This document shows positions 1-7,931 of a stretch of 44,550 nucleotides of DNA, in pieces (position 1 is the first letter of the stretch; each line of letters starts with the position of its first letter). A program made the translations under genes and the position numbers. The notes under the pieces were generated by a model, which saw nothing but the letters and a program-made list of their open reading frames with translations, did no database searches and was not told the origin of the DNA. This DNA is from OM182 bacterium MED-G24 (GTDB lineage: Bacteria > Pseudomonadota > Gammaproteobacteria > Pseudomonadales > Azotimanducaceae). The stretch covers positions 1 through 44,550 of the forward strand of contig NTKD01000009.1 in the NCBI GenBank assembly GCA_002457275.1, read 5' to 3'.

Positions 1-314
1 TCGATCAGCGAAAACGTTGTGAACATCGGGTCGTTCGCGACGACACGGTGAAGGTGTGTTGTTCCGCTGCGCGGCACGCCAACGATGTGTACCGGGCGTT
101 CCACGCTAATTTTTCGATAACCCCGAAACAGGACCTCATCGATCAGGAACCCTAGCCAGTGCAGGGCGTTGAGTGCACCGAACAGACACCACGCAGGAAT
201 CAGTATCAGCAATCGGCGTGGGATAGCACGCAAGCCTGCTGCGGGTAGCGTGCGACAGATCTGAAGGCCCAGGCGTAGCCAGCCCAGCCAGCTGGTAAAG
301 AATGCGACTACCAC
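1..314 (-). CDS. Sulfotransferase family protein, N-terminal part (runs off window)
   Basis: The minus frame reads a hydrophobic N-terminal segment (around 135-235) and then VHIVGVPRSGTTHLHR, the 5'-phosphosulfate-binding loop (GxPRSGTT) of PAPS-dependent sulfotransferases. The pattern of a membrane-near helix, then a short basic stretch, then this loop matches the bacterial sulfotransferase family whose members open with a similar hydrophobic region. The C-terminal part, with the 3'-phosphate site, lies outside the window. No ATG is available in frame close to the domain; GTG at 314 is the best start I can see and it lacks a clear ribosome-binding site. It is divergent from the PhyH gene at 422. 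The acceptor substrate cannot be predicted. Confidence 0.75.
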   Translation of the reverse strand, partial: MVVAFFTSWLGWLRLGLQICRTLPAAGLRAIPRRLLILIPAWCLFGALNALHWLGFLIDEVLFRGYRKISVERPVHIVGVPRSGTTHLHRVVANDPMFTTFSLI

Positions 315-421
315 TGTGACCCGTGTGTGAGTGGACCCGTGAAGTATAGCGTGATGGCACCTGGATGGGATGGGTGGATAGCGACAACCCGACTGGCTTG
401 CACCTGTAAAGGCTGCCGGTG

Positions 422-1624
422 ATGATAGGGCCCCAAGACAAGTTATGGGCGCGAGAGATGAGCGCAACAATTGAGACGATTGGTGAAGGTTACGGTGAAC
501 ATGAAGTTGCGATCGCACAATATCGTGCAGAAGGTGAGGCGCGCGCAATGGCGCTGGGAAATCGTGGGCCGATTCGATTCAATGCCGATGGCTCATTACA
601 TGAAGACATCATAGAAGCGTACTGGCGCTGTGGCTTCTATGTCTTTGAAGGGGTGCTGGGATCGGAAGAGCTGAAGGACCTCTCGCATGATGTTGATGAC
701 CTGATCGAACGAGCACCGACTAGGCCTGGCGGTGAAGTTGATAAACATGGGCGACCCTCGCCGCAGGTTGGTCACGAACATGGGGGCTTCTCGCTGGTGC
801 GTCCGCTATCGGATCCGATTGGTGGCACTGACCGCAATAATGGCCGTCATCCCGCGAAGATGATTGAGCCTGAAGCCCCTGAAGATGCACCGGACTATGT
901 CCTTCAGGTGATTGGTGGGTCGCTGCAGTTTTCAGATGCGGCGTTGCGGACCTACGGACACCCGGCGTTGTTGGGCGTGGCCGCCGCGATCAACGGTGAA
1001 GACTTTAGTCCGTTCAACGAGGTGATCTTTGTCAAGCAGCCGGGGCTGGGCGCTTCTGTTGCCTGGCACCAGGATGGCACAACCCACTGGGATACAGACA
1101 AGTTCGATAAGGGGAGCCATGGCTTCAACTTCATGGCGCAGGTACATGGTTGTAACTCTGCCAACGGACTGTGGGTGGTCCCAGGGACTCACGTGGCACA
1201 GGCGGACATCAGGAGTATGTGTGAGGCGGCTGGTTCAGATCGTCTGCCTGAGGCCGTACCGATGATCTGCGCGCCAGGTGATGTGGGTATGTGTAATCGA
1301 CAGGTGGTTCACGGTTCGTTCGCCAATACCAGTGCTGATCTGCGTGTGACGATCAATTTTGGATTCCATCCGCGTGCCTCCGTGATCGGTGCCCGCGGAA
1401 ACGGCATTCATGCCCGGGGCAGTCAGCACATCATCTATGACGAGCAACGAGTCCAGACACGATCGGAAGTACTGGGTATCGCCATTGCGGCTCGTCAGGC
1501 TCGTTTCCCGGGTGAAAAACCCTTCGTATACAAACCTCACGTTGATGCAGACCTGATTTTTGAATGGAACGAAGAGGCTCGCGACCGCCTGTTTGACTAC
1601 AACCAGCTTGATCTGGGGATCTGA
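422..1624 (+). CDS. Phytanoyl-CoA dioxygenase (PhyH) family protein
   Basis: A 400-residue Fe(II)/2-oxoglutarate-dependent oxygenase of the PhyH family. The metal triad is visible as H216-x-D218 in VAWHQDGTTHW and the distal H297 in VVHGSFANTS, with R308 placed to bind 2-oxoglutarate. The N-terminal 200 residues hold the helical part and the first strands of the double-stranded beta-helix. A GTG at 419 is immediately followed by ATG 422; I chose ATG because AAAGG sits 9 bases upstream. ATG 458 is a less likely alternative. The stop is followed directly by the start of the kinase-like gene at 1625, so the two are almost certainly cotranscribed. The substrate is unknown; PhyH proteins oxidise very varied small molecules besides phytanoyl-CoA. 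Confidence 0.9.
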   Translation: MIGPQDKLWAREMSATIETIGEGYGEHEVAIAQYRAEGEARAMALGNRGPIRFNADGSLHEDIIEAYWRCGFYVFEGVLGSEELKDLSHDVDDLIERAPTRPGGEVDKHGRPSPQVGHEHGGFSLVRPLSDPIGGTDRNNGRHPAKMIEPEAPEDAPDYVLQVIGGSLQFSDAALRTYGHPALLGVAAAINGEDFSPFNEVIFVKQPGLGASVAWHQDGTTHWDTDKFDKGSHGFNFMAQVHGCNSANGLWVVPGTHVAQADIRSMCEAAGSDRLPEAVPMICAPGDVGMCNRQVVHGSFANTSADLRVTINFGFHPRASVIGARGNGIHARGSQHIIYDEQRVQTRSEVLGIAIAARQARFPGEKPFVYKPHVDADLIFEWNEEARDRLFDYNQLDLGI

Positions 1625-2644
1625 ATGGAACTCACGGAACTTGAGACGAGGCTGGTGCCGTTCAGTCAGGCGATGTACGACGATGGCGGCGCCAGCGTAC
1701 GAGATGTCCACCCAATGCCGGGACATGCTGGATTTTCGTACGGCTTTACCGTGGATCTGTCTGATGGCCAATCCGAATCCTGGTTTCTCAGACTGCCACC
1801 GCCTAACGTCAATTGGAAAGGTACAGCAGATGTATTGCGTCAGGTGCAGATTCTGAACGCCCTCGACGGTACAGACGTCCCCCATTGCAGCGTTCGTTGG
1901 TCCGGGGACAATCTTCATTGGTTCGATGCTCCTTATTTTACGGTTCCGAAACTGGAAGGTGATACGGTGAAGCTTGGCCCCGGTGAGTGGGCGGGGGACC
2001 TGACGGATGATGAGAAGCGCGATATGGCACGCCAGATGATGAGCGCGCTTGCGGGAGTACACAAGCTGGACTGGGAATCTGCCGTTCCGGGGCTCGGACC
2101 TGCGATACCGTTTGATGACGATGTCACGCGCTGGGATCGCTTCTACGAGAAAGCGGCTGACCCAGAACTGCTGATTGATGCACCCGCCGTACGGCAACGG
2201 TTGCTGGACACGCTTCCACACGACGCACCGGTTGGTGTCTTCCACGGTGACTTCCAGTTTTCAAACCTGTTTTTTGACACACAAACGAGAAATTTACTGG
2301 CGGTCATCGATTGGGAGTTGGTCGGCGTCGGCGCAACCCTGAACGATATTGGCTGGATCTGTACCTTCAGTGATCCACATGCCTGGGCGAGTACTGATGG
2401 TGGTGCCACGATGCGGCCGTCATTCCAACCGCCGGAAGTGATGATGGAGCTCTACAGAGAGGCGTGGGGTGCGCCATTGCCAGACCTCAACTGGTATCGT
2501 GCGCTGGCAGCCTACAAATTTGCAGTGATTACCGGTTTCAATTTGAGTCTGCACCGCCGAGGCAAGCGTCACGATCCCAGTTGGGAGGTGACCAGGCTGT
2601 CGATGCCGACGTTGATGAGTCGGGCTTTGGAGTTATTGGGGTAG
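1625..2644 (+). CDS. Aminoglycoside phosphotransferase (APH)-like kinase family protein
   Basis: A 339-residue protein of the APH/choline kinase fold. It has the Brenner-type catalytic loop HGDFQFSN (H207-D209-N213) and the metal-binding AVIDWE (D229). The N-terminal lobe around 36-60 fits the nucleotide-binding part. Bacterial relatives next to oxygenase or acyl-CoA genes often have no link to antibiotic resistance and phosphorylate small metabolites, so a resistance role should not be assumed. Its ATG follows the TGA of the upstream PhyH gene with no spacer, implying translational coupling and a shared pathway. A strong terminator follows at 2788. Confidence 0.85.
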   Translation: MELTELETRLVPFSQAMYDDGGASVRDVHPMPGHAGFSYGFTVDLSDGQSESWFLRLPPPNVNWKGTADVLRQVQILNALDGTDVPHCSVRWSGDNLHWFDAPYFTVPKLEGDTVKLGPGEWAGDLTDDEKRDMARQMMSALAGVHKLDWESAVPGLGPAIPFDDDVTRWDRFYEKAADPELLIDAPAVRQRLLDTLPHDAPVGVFHGDFQFSNLFFDTQTRNLLAVIDWELVGVGATLNDIGWICTFSDPHAWASTDGGATMRPSFQPPEVMMELYREAWGAPLPDLNWYRALAAYKFAVITGFNLSLHRRGKRHDPSWEVTRLSMPTLMSRALELLG

Positions 2645-2680
2645 GGCCTTCACCGAAGGTGTGGGTGACAGCAGAAGACT

Positions 2681-2696
2681 CTGAGCCGAAGGCGAG
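2681..2696 (+). repeat. 16-bp dispersed repeat, copy 1
   Basis: The sequence CTGAGCCGAAGGCGAG occurs here and again at 17407-17422. Both copies lie in the 3' untranslated stretch of a plus-strand gene and upstream of a hairpin. The core GCC-GAA-GGC can form a mini-hairpin, and a similar CACC-GAA-GGTG lies just before this copy at 2651-2661. Function unknown. Confidence 0.6.
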
Positions 2697-2787
2697 AGAA
2701 TCTAAGGCAATCCAAGGCACAGGGAAACGCGTTATCGGTGTCACTGCAGAAACTGGGAGAGGGAGATCCCTCGCCTATGGCTAGGGA

Positions 2788-2820
2788 TGACTCGCGCGTT
2801 GCGGCGAGTCACTTTTTTTT
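2788..2820 (+). terminator. Rho-independent terminator after the PhyH-kinase pair
   Basis: An 8-bp stem, TGACTCGC (2788-2795) with GCGAGTCA (2804-2811), closes an 8-base loop and is followed by eight T at 2813-2820. It lies 144 bases after the kinase stop. It overlaps the last codons of the convergent gene ending at 2809. Confidence 0.85.
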
Positions 2821-3237
2821 GCCGAATGGGAACTGAATGATCTTGCCCATGCCCTTCTTGGGTGCCGGCTGCTTCCATCTTCGAAACGCGGCGCTGATCT
2901 TTGGGGATAGTTCATCAAAGCGGTGCCACTCATCATCACCGTAATAGCGACAGCTGTCGTAGTCGTCGTTGTACTGACCGGTCATGAAGTAGTGTTCGCT
3001 GAAGGACTGCCCCACATCGTTCAGCTGTGACGGTTTGAACTCTCCGTCCAGTACTGTGGTGAGGAACGCAGGGCCCGTCATGGCCTGCATGCGGACCATG
3101 GCAATATCGGCTCCACAGACCTTGAGTTGATAGTCTGACATGAGGTCATTGGCGACCAGCCAGGCAATGTATGCACCGAGCTTTTCGGCGTTCCTGCTAT
3201 TCCCGTGGAGTTCCAGCGTGGCGTAGGTCTGTCGCAT
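2809..3237 (-). CDS. Small conserved protein of unknown function (DUF7832-like)
   Basis: A 142-residue soluble protein with no signal peptide. It has an N-terminal helical motif (GAYIAWLVANDLMSD), then LTTVLDGEFKPSQLNDVGQSF and a Tyr/Asp-rich segment (YNDDYDSCRYYGDD), and ends in a Lys-rich tail. This order resembles small bacterial proteins grouped as DUF7832; I recall the pattern but could not search for it. It starts 5 bases after the cytochrome stop at 3243, so both are likely one transcript. Function unknown. The stop codon lies inside the hairpin of the opposing terminator. Confidence 0.65.
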   Translation of the reverse strand: MRQTYATLELHGNSRNAEKLGAYIAWLVANDLMSDYQLKVCGADIAMVRMQAMTGPAFLTTVLDGEFKPSQLNDVGQSFSEHYFMTGQYNDDYDSCRYYGDDEWHRFDELSPKISAAFRRWKQPAPKKGMGKIIQFPFGKKK

Positions 3238-3242
3238 TACAG

Positions 3243-3542
3243 CTAAGGTTGAGCCGCGTAATACTTGGCCAAAGCCTCGATGTCAGCGTCTGACAGGGTT
3301 TTTGATTGCACGGCCATCTGCATCGCGTTGGTCCCTTTCCGCCGACCTTCTCGATACGCCTTCAATGCTTCAATCAGATACGCCTCGTTCTGACCGTTCA
3401 GCTTCGGGTACAACGCCATGATGGGCTTGCCTCCCCCGGGGCCATGACAAGCGCGGCACAACGCTTCCTTGGAGGGCCGCTCAGCGGCGATTGAGAATGG
3501 AGCAGCAAGCAACAAGGTGAGGGTCAGTAGCCTCAAGCGCAT
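3243..3542 (-). CDS. Class I cytochrome c (c553-like), periplasmic
   Basis: A 99-residue protein with an N-terminal signal peptide (hydrophobic core about residues 5-14, cleavage near AA-ER at 20/21) and one haem-binding CRACH motif at 29-33. A Met in NAMQMAV near residue 73 is the likely sixth ligand, followed by the usual C-terminal helix (LSDADIEALAKYYA). Size and order match small monohaem c553/c4-half cytochromes that carry electrons in the periplasm. It is the first gene of a pair with the unknown protein at 2809-3237. The partner enzyme is not evident here. Confidence 0.9.
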   Translation of the reverse strand: MRLRLLTLTLLLAAPFSIAAERPSKEALCRACHGPGGGKPIMALYPKLNGQNEAYLIEALKAYREGRRKGTNAMQMAVQSKTLSDADIEALAKYYAAQP

Positions 3543-3626
3543 AGAATTGGCTCTGTAGGAATTGTCAGGGCATCCATCTTCCGGTTTGGTTCGCGGCGCG
3601 TCAATGTCCGCGTCCTGGAATTGGTT

Positions 3627-4556
3627 CTAGCCTTCCTGAACTCTTGGTTTAGCCCCTTGATTAGCCAGATTCAGGTCCAGTTCCTTAAGCGTCTGGTTGC
3701 GCGTGATGACCACCCCGACCCGTCGATTCTTCGCGCGGTTGGATCAGGTATCGTTGGGCTCCACCGGCCTGGTATCGGCGAACCCTACGATCTTAAGACG
3801 GTTGGGATCAATTTTCGGATCTTCGAGTAGTTTGTGGCCCAGCGTCAGCGCTCTTGAGCTTGATAGTGCCCAATTCGAACTGAAACTTCGGTTGCTGATT
3901 GGTATGTTGTCGGTGTGTCCTTCCACAGAGATGTCCCCATGCATATCGACCAGTGATTCCTGGATCACTGGGACAACAGTATTCATGAATTCACGGGCCA
4001 GGTCGGAGGAACCGGACCTGAACGAGCCCCGCTCGCGGATACGAATCGTGATCGATTTGTCGTCTTGTTCGATTTCAATATTGCCCAGCTCGATCTGTCT
4101 TTTCAGTTGTTCCTTCAGCTTCTCGATCGCCGCATCATTGTCCTGCTTCATTTTCTCGTCGAGCATTTCCCGGGCAACGGCCGCTTCCTGGACCTTGAGC
4201 GCCCATTCTTCGCTTTCATCGGGTGGTGCTGTTCTGATGTCCAGTGAAGATTCCCGCATATTGGTACTTTGCTGCTGCATGCTTTTGACCGCGGTGGGGT
4301 TCGGATGAACCGGACTGAATTCCTTGGTGATGATGCTTGTTCCCTTGGGGATGAACTTCATCTTCTCTTCGGCCTGGCCGCCAAACGCTTCGCGCATGGA
4401 ACCAGACAGTTGCTTGTACTTCGCAACGTCCAGTTCAGAAAATGACGGTAGCAGGACGAAGAAACACATCAGCAGTGACATCAGGTCCGCAAACGTTGTC
4501 ATCCACGCGGTTGTGCCTGCTCGGCCTTCTTCCTCTTCCTCTTCTTCTTCAACCAT
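3627..4556 (-). pseudogene. motB: MotB-like flagellar stator protein with in-frame TGA (or truncated product to 3744)
   Basis: The open part, 3744-4556, encodes 270 residues: a Glu tract (3-10), a transmembrane segment with the proton-channel Asp D24 (FADLMSLLMCFF), a coiled linker, and an OmpA/MotB peptidoglycan-binding domain (VEGHTDNIPISN, then IVGFADTRPVEPND). A TGA at 3744-3746 then interrupts the frame, and the same frame continues SNRAKNRRVGVVI, the conserved end of the domain, to a TAG at 3627-3629. The lost part includes the NRxxNRR strand needed for a complete fold. The start is 24 bases after the motA stop. The lesion may be decay, a sequence error, or readthrough; the neighbouring motA is also broken. 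Confidence 0.8.
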
Positions 4557-4580
4557 GTCGATCAGGGTGGTTCGGCAAAG

Positions 4581-5356
4581 TTATGCCGTCGCACCTTCTG
4601 CCTCATCCCAGCTGTTCCTGTTCTTGGGGGCGACATGCATCAGCAACATCGCTTCCAGAATCCACGGATTGTGACCATCGCAGATGCCTATGACGCCATC
4701 GATACAGATGGCGTTCAGTTTGATCCCCTCGGTCTTTCGAAGTGCGAGCTTGTCGGCAATCGGCAGTGCGATGACGTTGCCGAGTACCGCGCCGTATAGC
4801 TTCGTCAGCAGTGCGATGGCCATCGCAGGTCCAATCTGGGCTGGATCTTCCATCGGCGCAAGCATCTGAACCAGACCAATCAGTGTCCCAATCATTCCCA
4901 TGGCCGGGGAGGTTTCACCGAGCGCGCCAAAAACCTTGGCGCCCCATTTATGTCGATCTGAGGTTTCGCGCATATCGCGCTCGAGAGCGGCTTTGATGGT
5001 CTCCGGCTCGGTGCCGTCCACCATGATGTTGATCCCGCGGGCGAGAAATGCATCTGTGACTTCCTCGTCCTTAAGTGCGAGGAGACCTTCTTCTCGAGCG
5101 ATCTCACCGAGTTCGATGATTTTGGTGATCAATTCCTGTGGATCACCAACTTTTTGAAAGATGCACGTTTTGCGACTCCGGTTGCGCCCAGGAACTGTCC
5201 CAGGTTGAACTTCATCAAGACAACCAGCAAGGTACCGACAATCACAATCAGGAGTGACGCGGTGTTGAGGAATTTGCTGGCACTACCGCCGGTGATCACA
5301 GCTGCGGCCAGTGCGACGATGGCACCGATGGGGCCTACCAGTGTTGCCAGATCCAT
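4581..5356 (-). pseudogene. motA: MotA/PomA-like flagellar stator protein with -1 frameshift
   Basis: Two frames together encode one PomA-like protein of about 258 residues, the family's usual size. Frame one begins at ATG 5356 (MDLATLVGPIG, with GAGGA 7 bases upstream) and carries helices 1-2 and LMKFNLGQFLGA. Frame two holds EIAREEGLLALKDEE, the cytoplasmic loop and the stator helices (GETSPAMGMIGTLIGLVQML, KLYGAVLGNVIALPIADKL). They meet at about 5155-5165 in TTCAAAAAGTT. A -1 step there gives SFKKVGDPQEL, the expected family sequence, consistent with loss of one A from a run or with frameshifting on AAA-AAG. It precedes motB on the same strand. Confidence 0.85.
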
Positions 5357-5413
5357 GAACATTTCCTCATGACAATGATGAATAGGTGCCAAAATGGATT
5401 TGGCGCACTTTGT

Positions 5414-5421
5414 TTATCGGC
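5414..5421 (-). promoter_or_regulatory. Possible FliA (sigma-28) -10 box for motAB
   Basis: On the minus strand the octamer GCCGATAA lies 58 bases upstream of the motA ATG. It equals the consensus -10 of flagellar sigma-28 promoters. A convincing TAAA at the -35 position with a 15-base spacer is missing, so this is a half-supported promoter. Confidence 0.4.
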
Positions 5422-5564
5422 ATACTGCCGGATCGCGGAAGTACGTTTGGCACCGTCTGTATACGGTTTAGGGCAGATACTGTGCAGCCAGCCAGGCCCG
5501 AAGGTCGTTGGTCCTGTGGGTGGTGTTATAGTGGGCGTTCACCCGGGGTGGGTACGAGGAGGGT

Positions 5565-6377
5565 ATGAGCGTATCAGGGCAGGAGATTGAAACCGGTAGG
5601 TTACCGGTGACACCTTTGGCGGGTCTGATTGGCGCAGAGGTCAATGTGGACCTGAGAGCACTTGATGACCAGACTTTTGATGCGGTCAGGGCCGCGTTCC
5701 TTGAATATCTGGTGCTCGTGTTTCCAGACCAGCATCTCACAGAGTCAGATCAGATTGCGTTCGCACAGCGGTTTGGTGAGCTTTATGTATACCCCCACAA
5801 CCCAGGTCTGACCGACCACAAGGACATCCTGCCAATCAATCTGCCTTCAGGAACGTTGCGTGGTCGGTGGCACTCGGACGCGACGTTTGATGCGGCACCG
5901 CCAGCAATATCGATCCTGTCGGGCAGGGAACTACCGTCCAAAGGCGGCGAGACCGCATTCGCAAATCAATATGCTGCGTTTGAAAGCCTCTCGGATGGAA
6001 TGAAGGAAATGATCCGACCGCTGAGAGCGGTGCATGACGCGTCGTCGCATAACCGACCTGAGGAGTACACCACACATCCTGTGCTGCGCACTCATCCTGA
6101 GACTGGTCGAACGGCGTTGTTCGTCAACCATGAGTTCACCCGTCGATTCTCCCATATGTCGACAGAAGAGAGCGCCGGGTTACTGAACTACCTGACCGAT
6201 CACGCCCATCGGCCTGAGTTTTGTTATGTCCATCTTTGGCGGACAGGCGACGTCGTGATGTGGGATAACCGCTGTGCACAACACTATCCGGTGATGAATC
6301 GGCCGGAGGGTGAGGTTCGTCGAATGTGGCGTGTGACCGTTGCCGGAGGTGCGCCGGTCTACGAATCCCGGTCCTAG
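5565..6377 (+). CDS. TauD/TfdA family Fe(II)/2-oxoglutarate dioxygenase
   Basis: A 270-residue dioxygenase whose length and motif order fit the TauD/TfdA family. Metal ligands are H103 and D105 in GRWHSDATF and H240 in RCAQHYPV; R251 or R256 would hold 2-oxoglutarate. The segment ELPSKGGETAFANQYAA is also typical. ATG 5565 has GAGGAGGG just upstream. TauD relatives release sulfite from taurine or open aryloxyalkanoates and other small acids; nothing nearby defines the substrate. It is divergent from motA and 15 bases from the CYTH-CHAD gene. Confidence 0.9.
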   Translation: MSVSGQEIETGRLPVTPLAGLIGAEVNVDLRALDDQTFDAVRAAFLEYLVLVFPDQHLTESDQIAFAQRFGELYVYPHNPGLTDHKDILPINLPSGTLRGRWHSDATFDAAPPAISILSGRELPSKGGETAFANQYAAFESLSDGMKEMIRPLRAVHDASSHNRPEEYTTHPVLRTHPETGRTALFVNHEFTRRFSHMSTEESAGLLNYLTDHAHRPEFCYVHLWRTGDVVMWDNRCAQHYPVMNRPEGEVRRMWRVTVAGGAPVYESRS

Positions 6378-6392
6378 CCGCTGGCAGACCCG

Positions 6393-7931
6393 ATGTTTCA
6401 GGAAATTGAGCTCAAACTGGCTGTTTCAAAGGCGTCCATGGAGGACATCCTGTCCTCGTCCCGTTTCCGAAAGATGGCGAAGGGGAAGGTCAAACAGAAA
6501 TCACTCGTCAGCACCTATTTTGATACTCGTCAGCATACCCTGAGGAAGTCGGGGGTCGTGTTGCGGATTCGTGACGATGGGAAAGGGTTCGAGCAGACCA
6601 TCAAGATGCCTTCTGATGGGCCTGTAGGTCTGCGGAACTTTGCCGAGTTCAATGCTGATGTCTCCGATATGGAACCAGATCTATCTGTCTACCAGGGGGG
6701 GGCGCTTACAGAGCCGCTGGAACGCTGGCGATACCGCGATGCCAACCTGCGCCCCGTGTTTACGACTAGGATAGAACGAGACGCATATGTGCTGAAACTC
6801 GGCAAGACGAAGATAGAAATGGCCCTCGATCGAGGTGACATCACGTCCTGCCTGCAGGGCAATAGTGAACAGGTTTGTGAAATTGAACTGGAGATGATCT
6901 CTGGGGATCCGGTAGACCTGTTCGATTTTGCGCAGTCTCTCGTCGAAAAGTACGAGGTATGGCCGCTCCATTTGACGAAGTCCGAGCGAGGTTACTCCTT
7001 GACGAGGGAGGATCTGCGGCCACGGGCTATGAAGGCCAAAAAAGTCTCGGTGTCTCCCGACGCGACGATCCTCCAGGCGTTACACCAGGTTCTGGATGCG
7101 GCACTTGAGCATCTGTTAGTGAATCACGCGCCGACGTTGGCTGGGCAACCTGAAGGCGTTCACCAGACTCGAGTTGCGCTTCGACGAATCCGAGCAGCAT
7201 TGAGAGTATTCAAGGATGTTCTGCCGTGGGACGAGCGCATGGCATTCAACGGTGAGTTTCGCCGTGCGTTGCAGCAACTTGGGACTGCCAGGGACTGGCA
7301 TGTTTTTCTGGCTGAAACCTGGCCTCGGTTGTCAAAGGCTGCGCCGGCGGGGGTCAATGTGAAACCGCTTCAACGTGTTGCGAGGAATCAACGACTGGCA
7401 TCGACGCGAGAGTCGATTGAGGTGTTAACGAGCCGACGCTACATGCGTATGCTGGTTCAGTTTGAGCGCTGGCTTGCTTCAATCAGAGAGACGGGCGAAC
7501 TTGCGGCACCCATCAGGCCTCATGCGGAAAGAGTGTTGAAAAAAACACTGAACGATCTCACCAACACCGATAGATCACTAAAGCGAATGTGGGGAGAGGA
7601 ACTGCACGATCTTCGTAAGAGAGGCAAGAAAACTCGATATGCCTTCGAATTCTTTAACGACCTGATCAGTGCTGATGGCCGCAAACTCATCAAATCCATG
7701 TCTTCCATCCAGGATTCTCTTGGGGAGGCCAACGATGCGATGGTGGCGCGCCGGCTCCTCATACTCCTGAAGCCCGGCGTCACGGATGCGGCCGTTGTTC
7801 AGTTTGTTGATCAATGGGCGAGTGATCGGATTGAGACATGCCTAAACAAGGCAAGCCCACATTGGATCCACGTCAGGAAAACTGCGGCTGATGTGAGCTA
7901 TCTCGCAGCGGAGCCTCCTCATGCAGACTGA
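6393..7931 (+). CDS. CYTH and CHAD domain protein (probable inorganic triphosphatase)
   Basis: A 512-residue protein with two domains. The CYTH domain (about 1-205) opens with the signature ExExK as E4-I-E6-L-K8 and continues with a basic and acidic tunnel pattern (STYFDTRQHTLRKSG, VVLRIRDDG, CEIELEMISG). The CHAD domain (about 225-505) is rich in conserved His and Arg (VHQTRVALRRIRAALRVF, LHDLRKRGKKTRYAFEFF). This layout matches E. coli YgiF, a triphosphatase, and CHAD domains bind polyphosphate. The 3' end overlaps the next gene by 11 bases. Confidence 0.9.
   Translation: MFQEIELKLAVSKASMEDILSSSRFRKMAKGKVKQKSLVSTYFDTRQHTLRKSGVVLRIRDDGKGFEQTIKMPSDGPVGLRNFAEFNADVSDMEPDLSVYQGGALTEPLERWRYRDANLRPVFTTRIERDAYVLKLGKTKIEMALDRGDITSCLQGNSEQVCEIELEMISGDPVDLFDFAQSLVEKYEVWPLHLTKSERGYSLTREDLRPRAMKAKKVSVSPDATILQALHQVLDAALEHLLVNHAPTLAGQPEGVHQTRVALRRIRAALRVFKDVLPWDERMAFNGEFRRALQQLGTARDWHVFLAETWPRLSKAAPAGVNVKPLQRVARNQRLASTRESIEVLTSRRYMRMLVQFERWLASIRETGELAAPIRPHAERVLKKTLNDLTNTDRSLKRMWGEELHDLRKRGKKTRYAFEFFNDLISADGRKLIKSMSSIQDSLGEANDAMVARRLLILLKPGVTDAAVVQFVDQWASDRIETCLNKASPHWIHVRKTAADVSYLAAEPPHAD

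Noticed and set aside
1235-2245. A 336-residue minus-strand open frame
   Set aside because: It lies opposite two clear genes with full motifs (PhyH and the APH-like kinase).
1625-2644. Antibiotic-resistance aminoglycoside phosphotransferase
   Set aside because: Only the general fold motifs are present, and the tight link to a PhyH gene points to a metabolic role.
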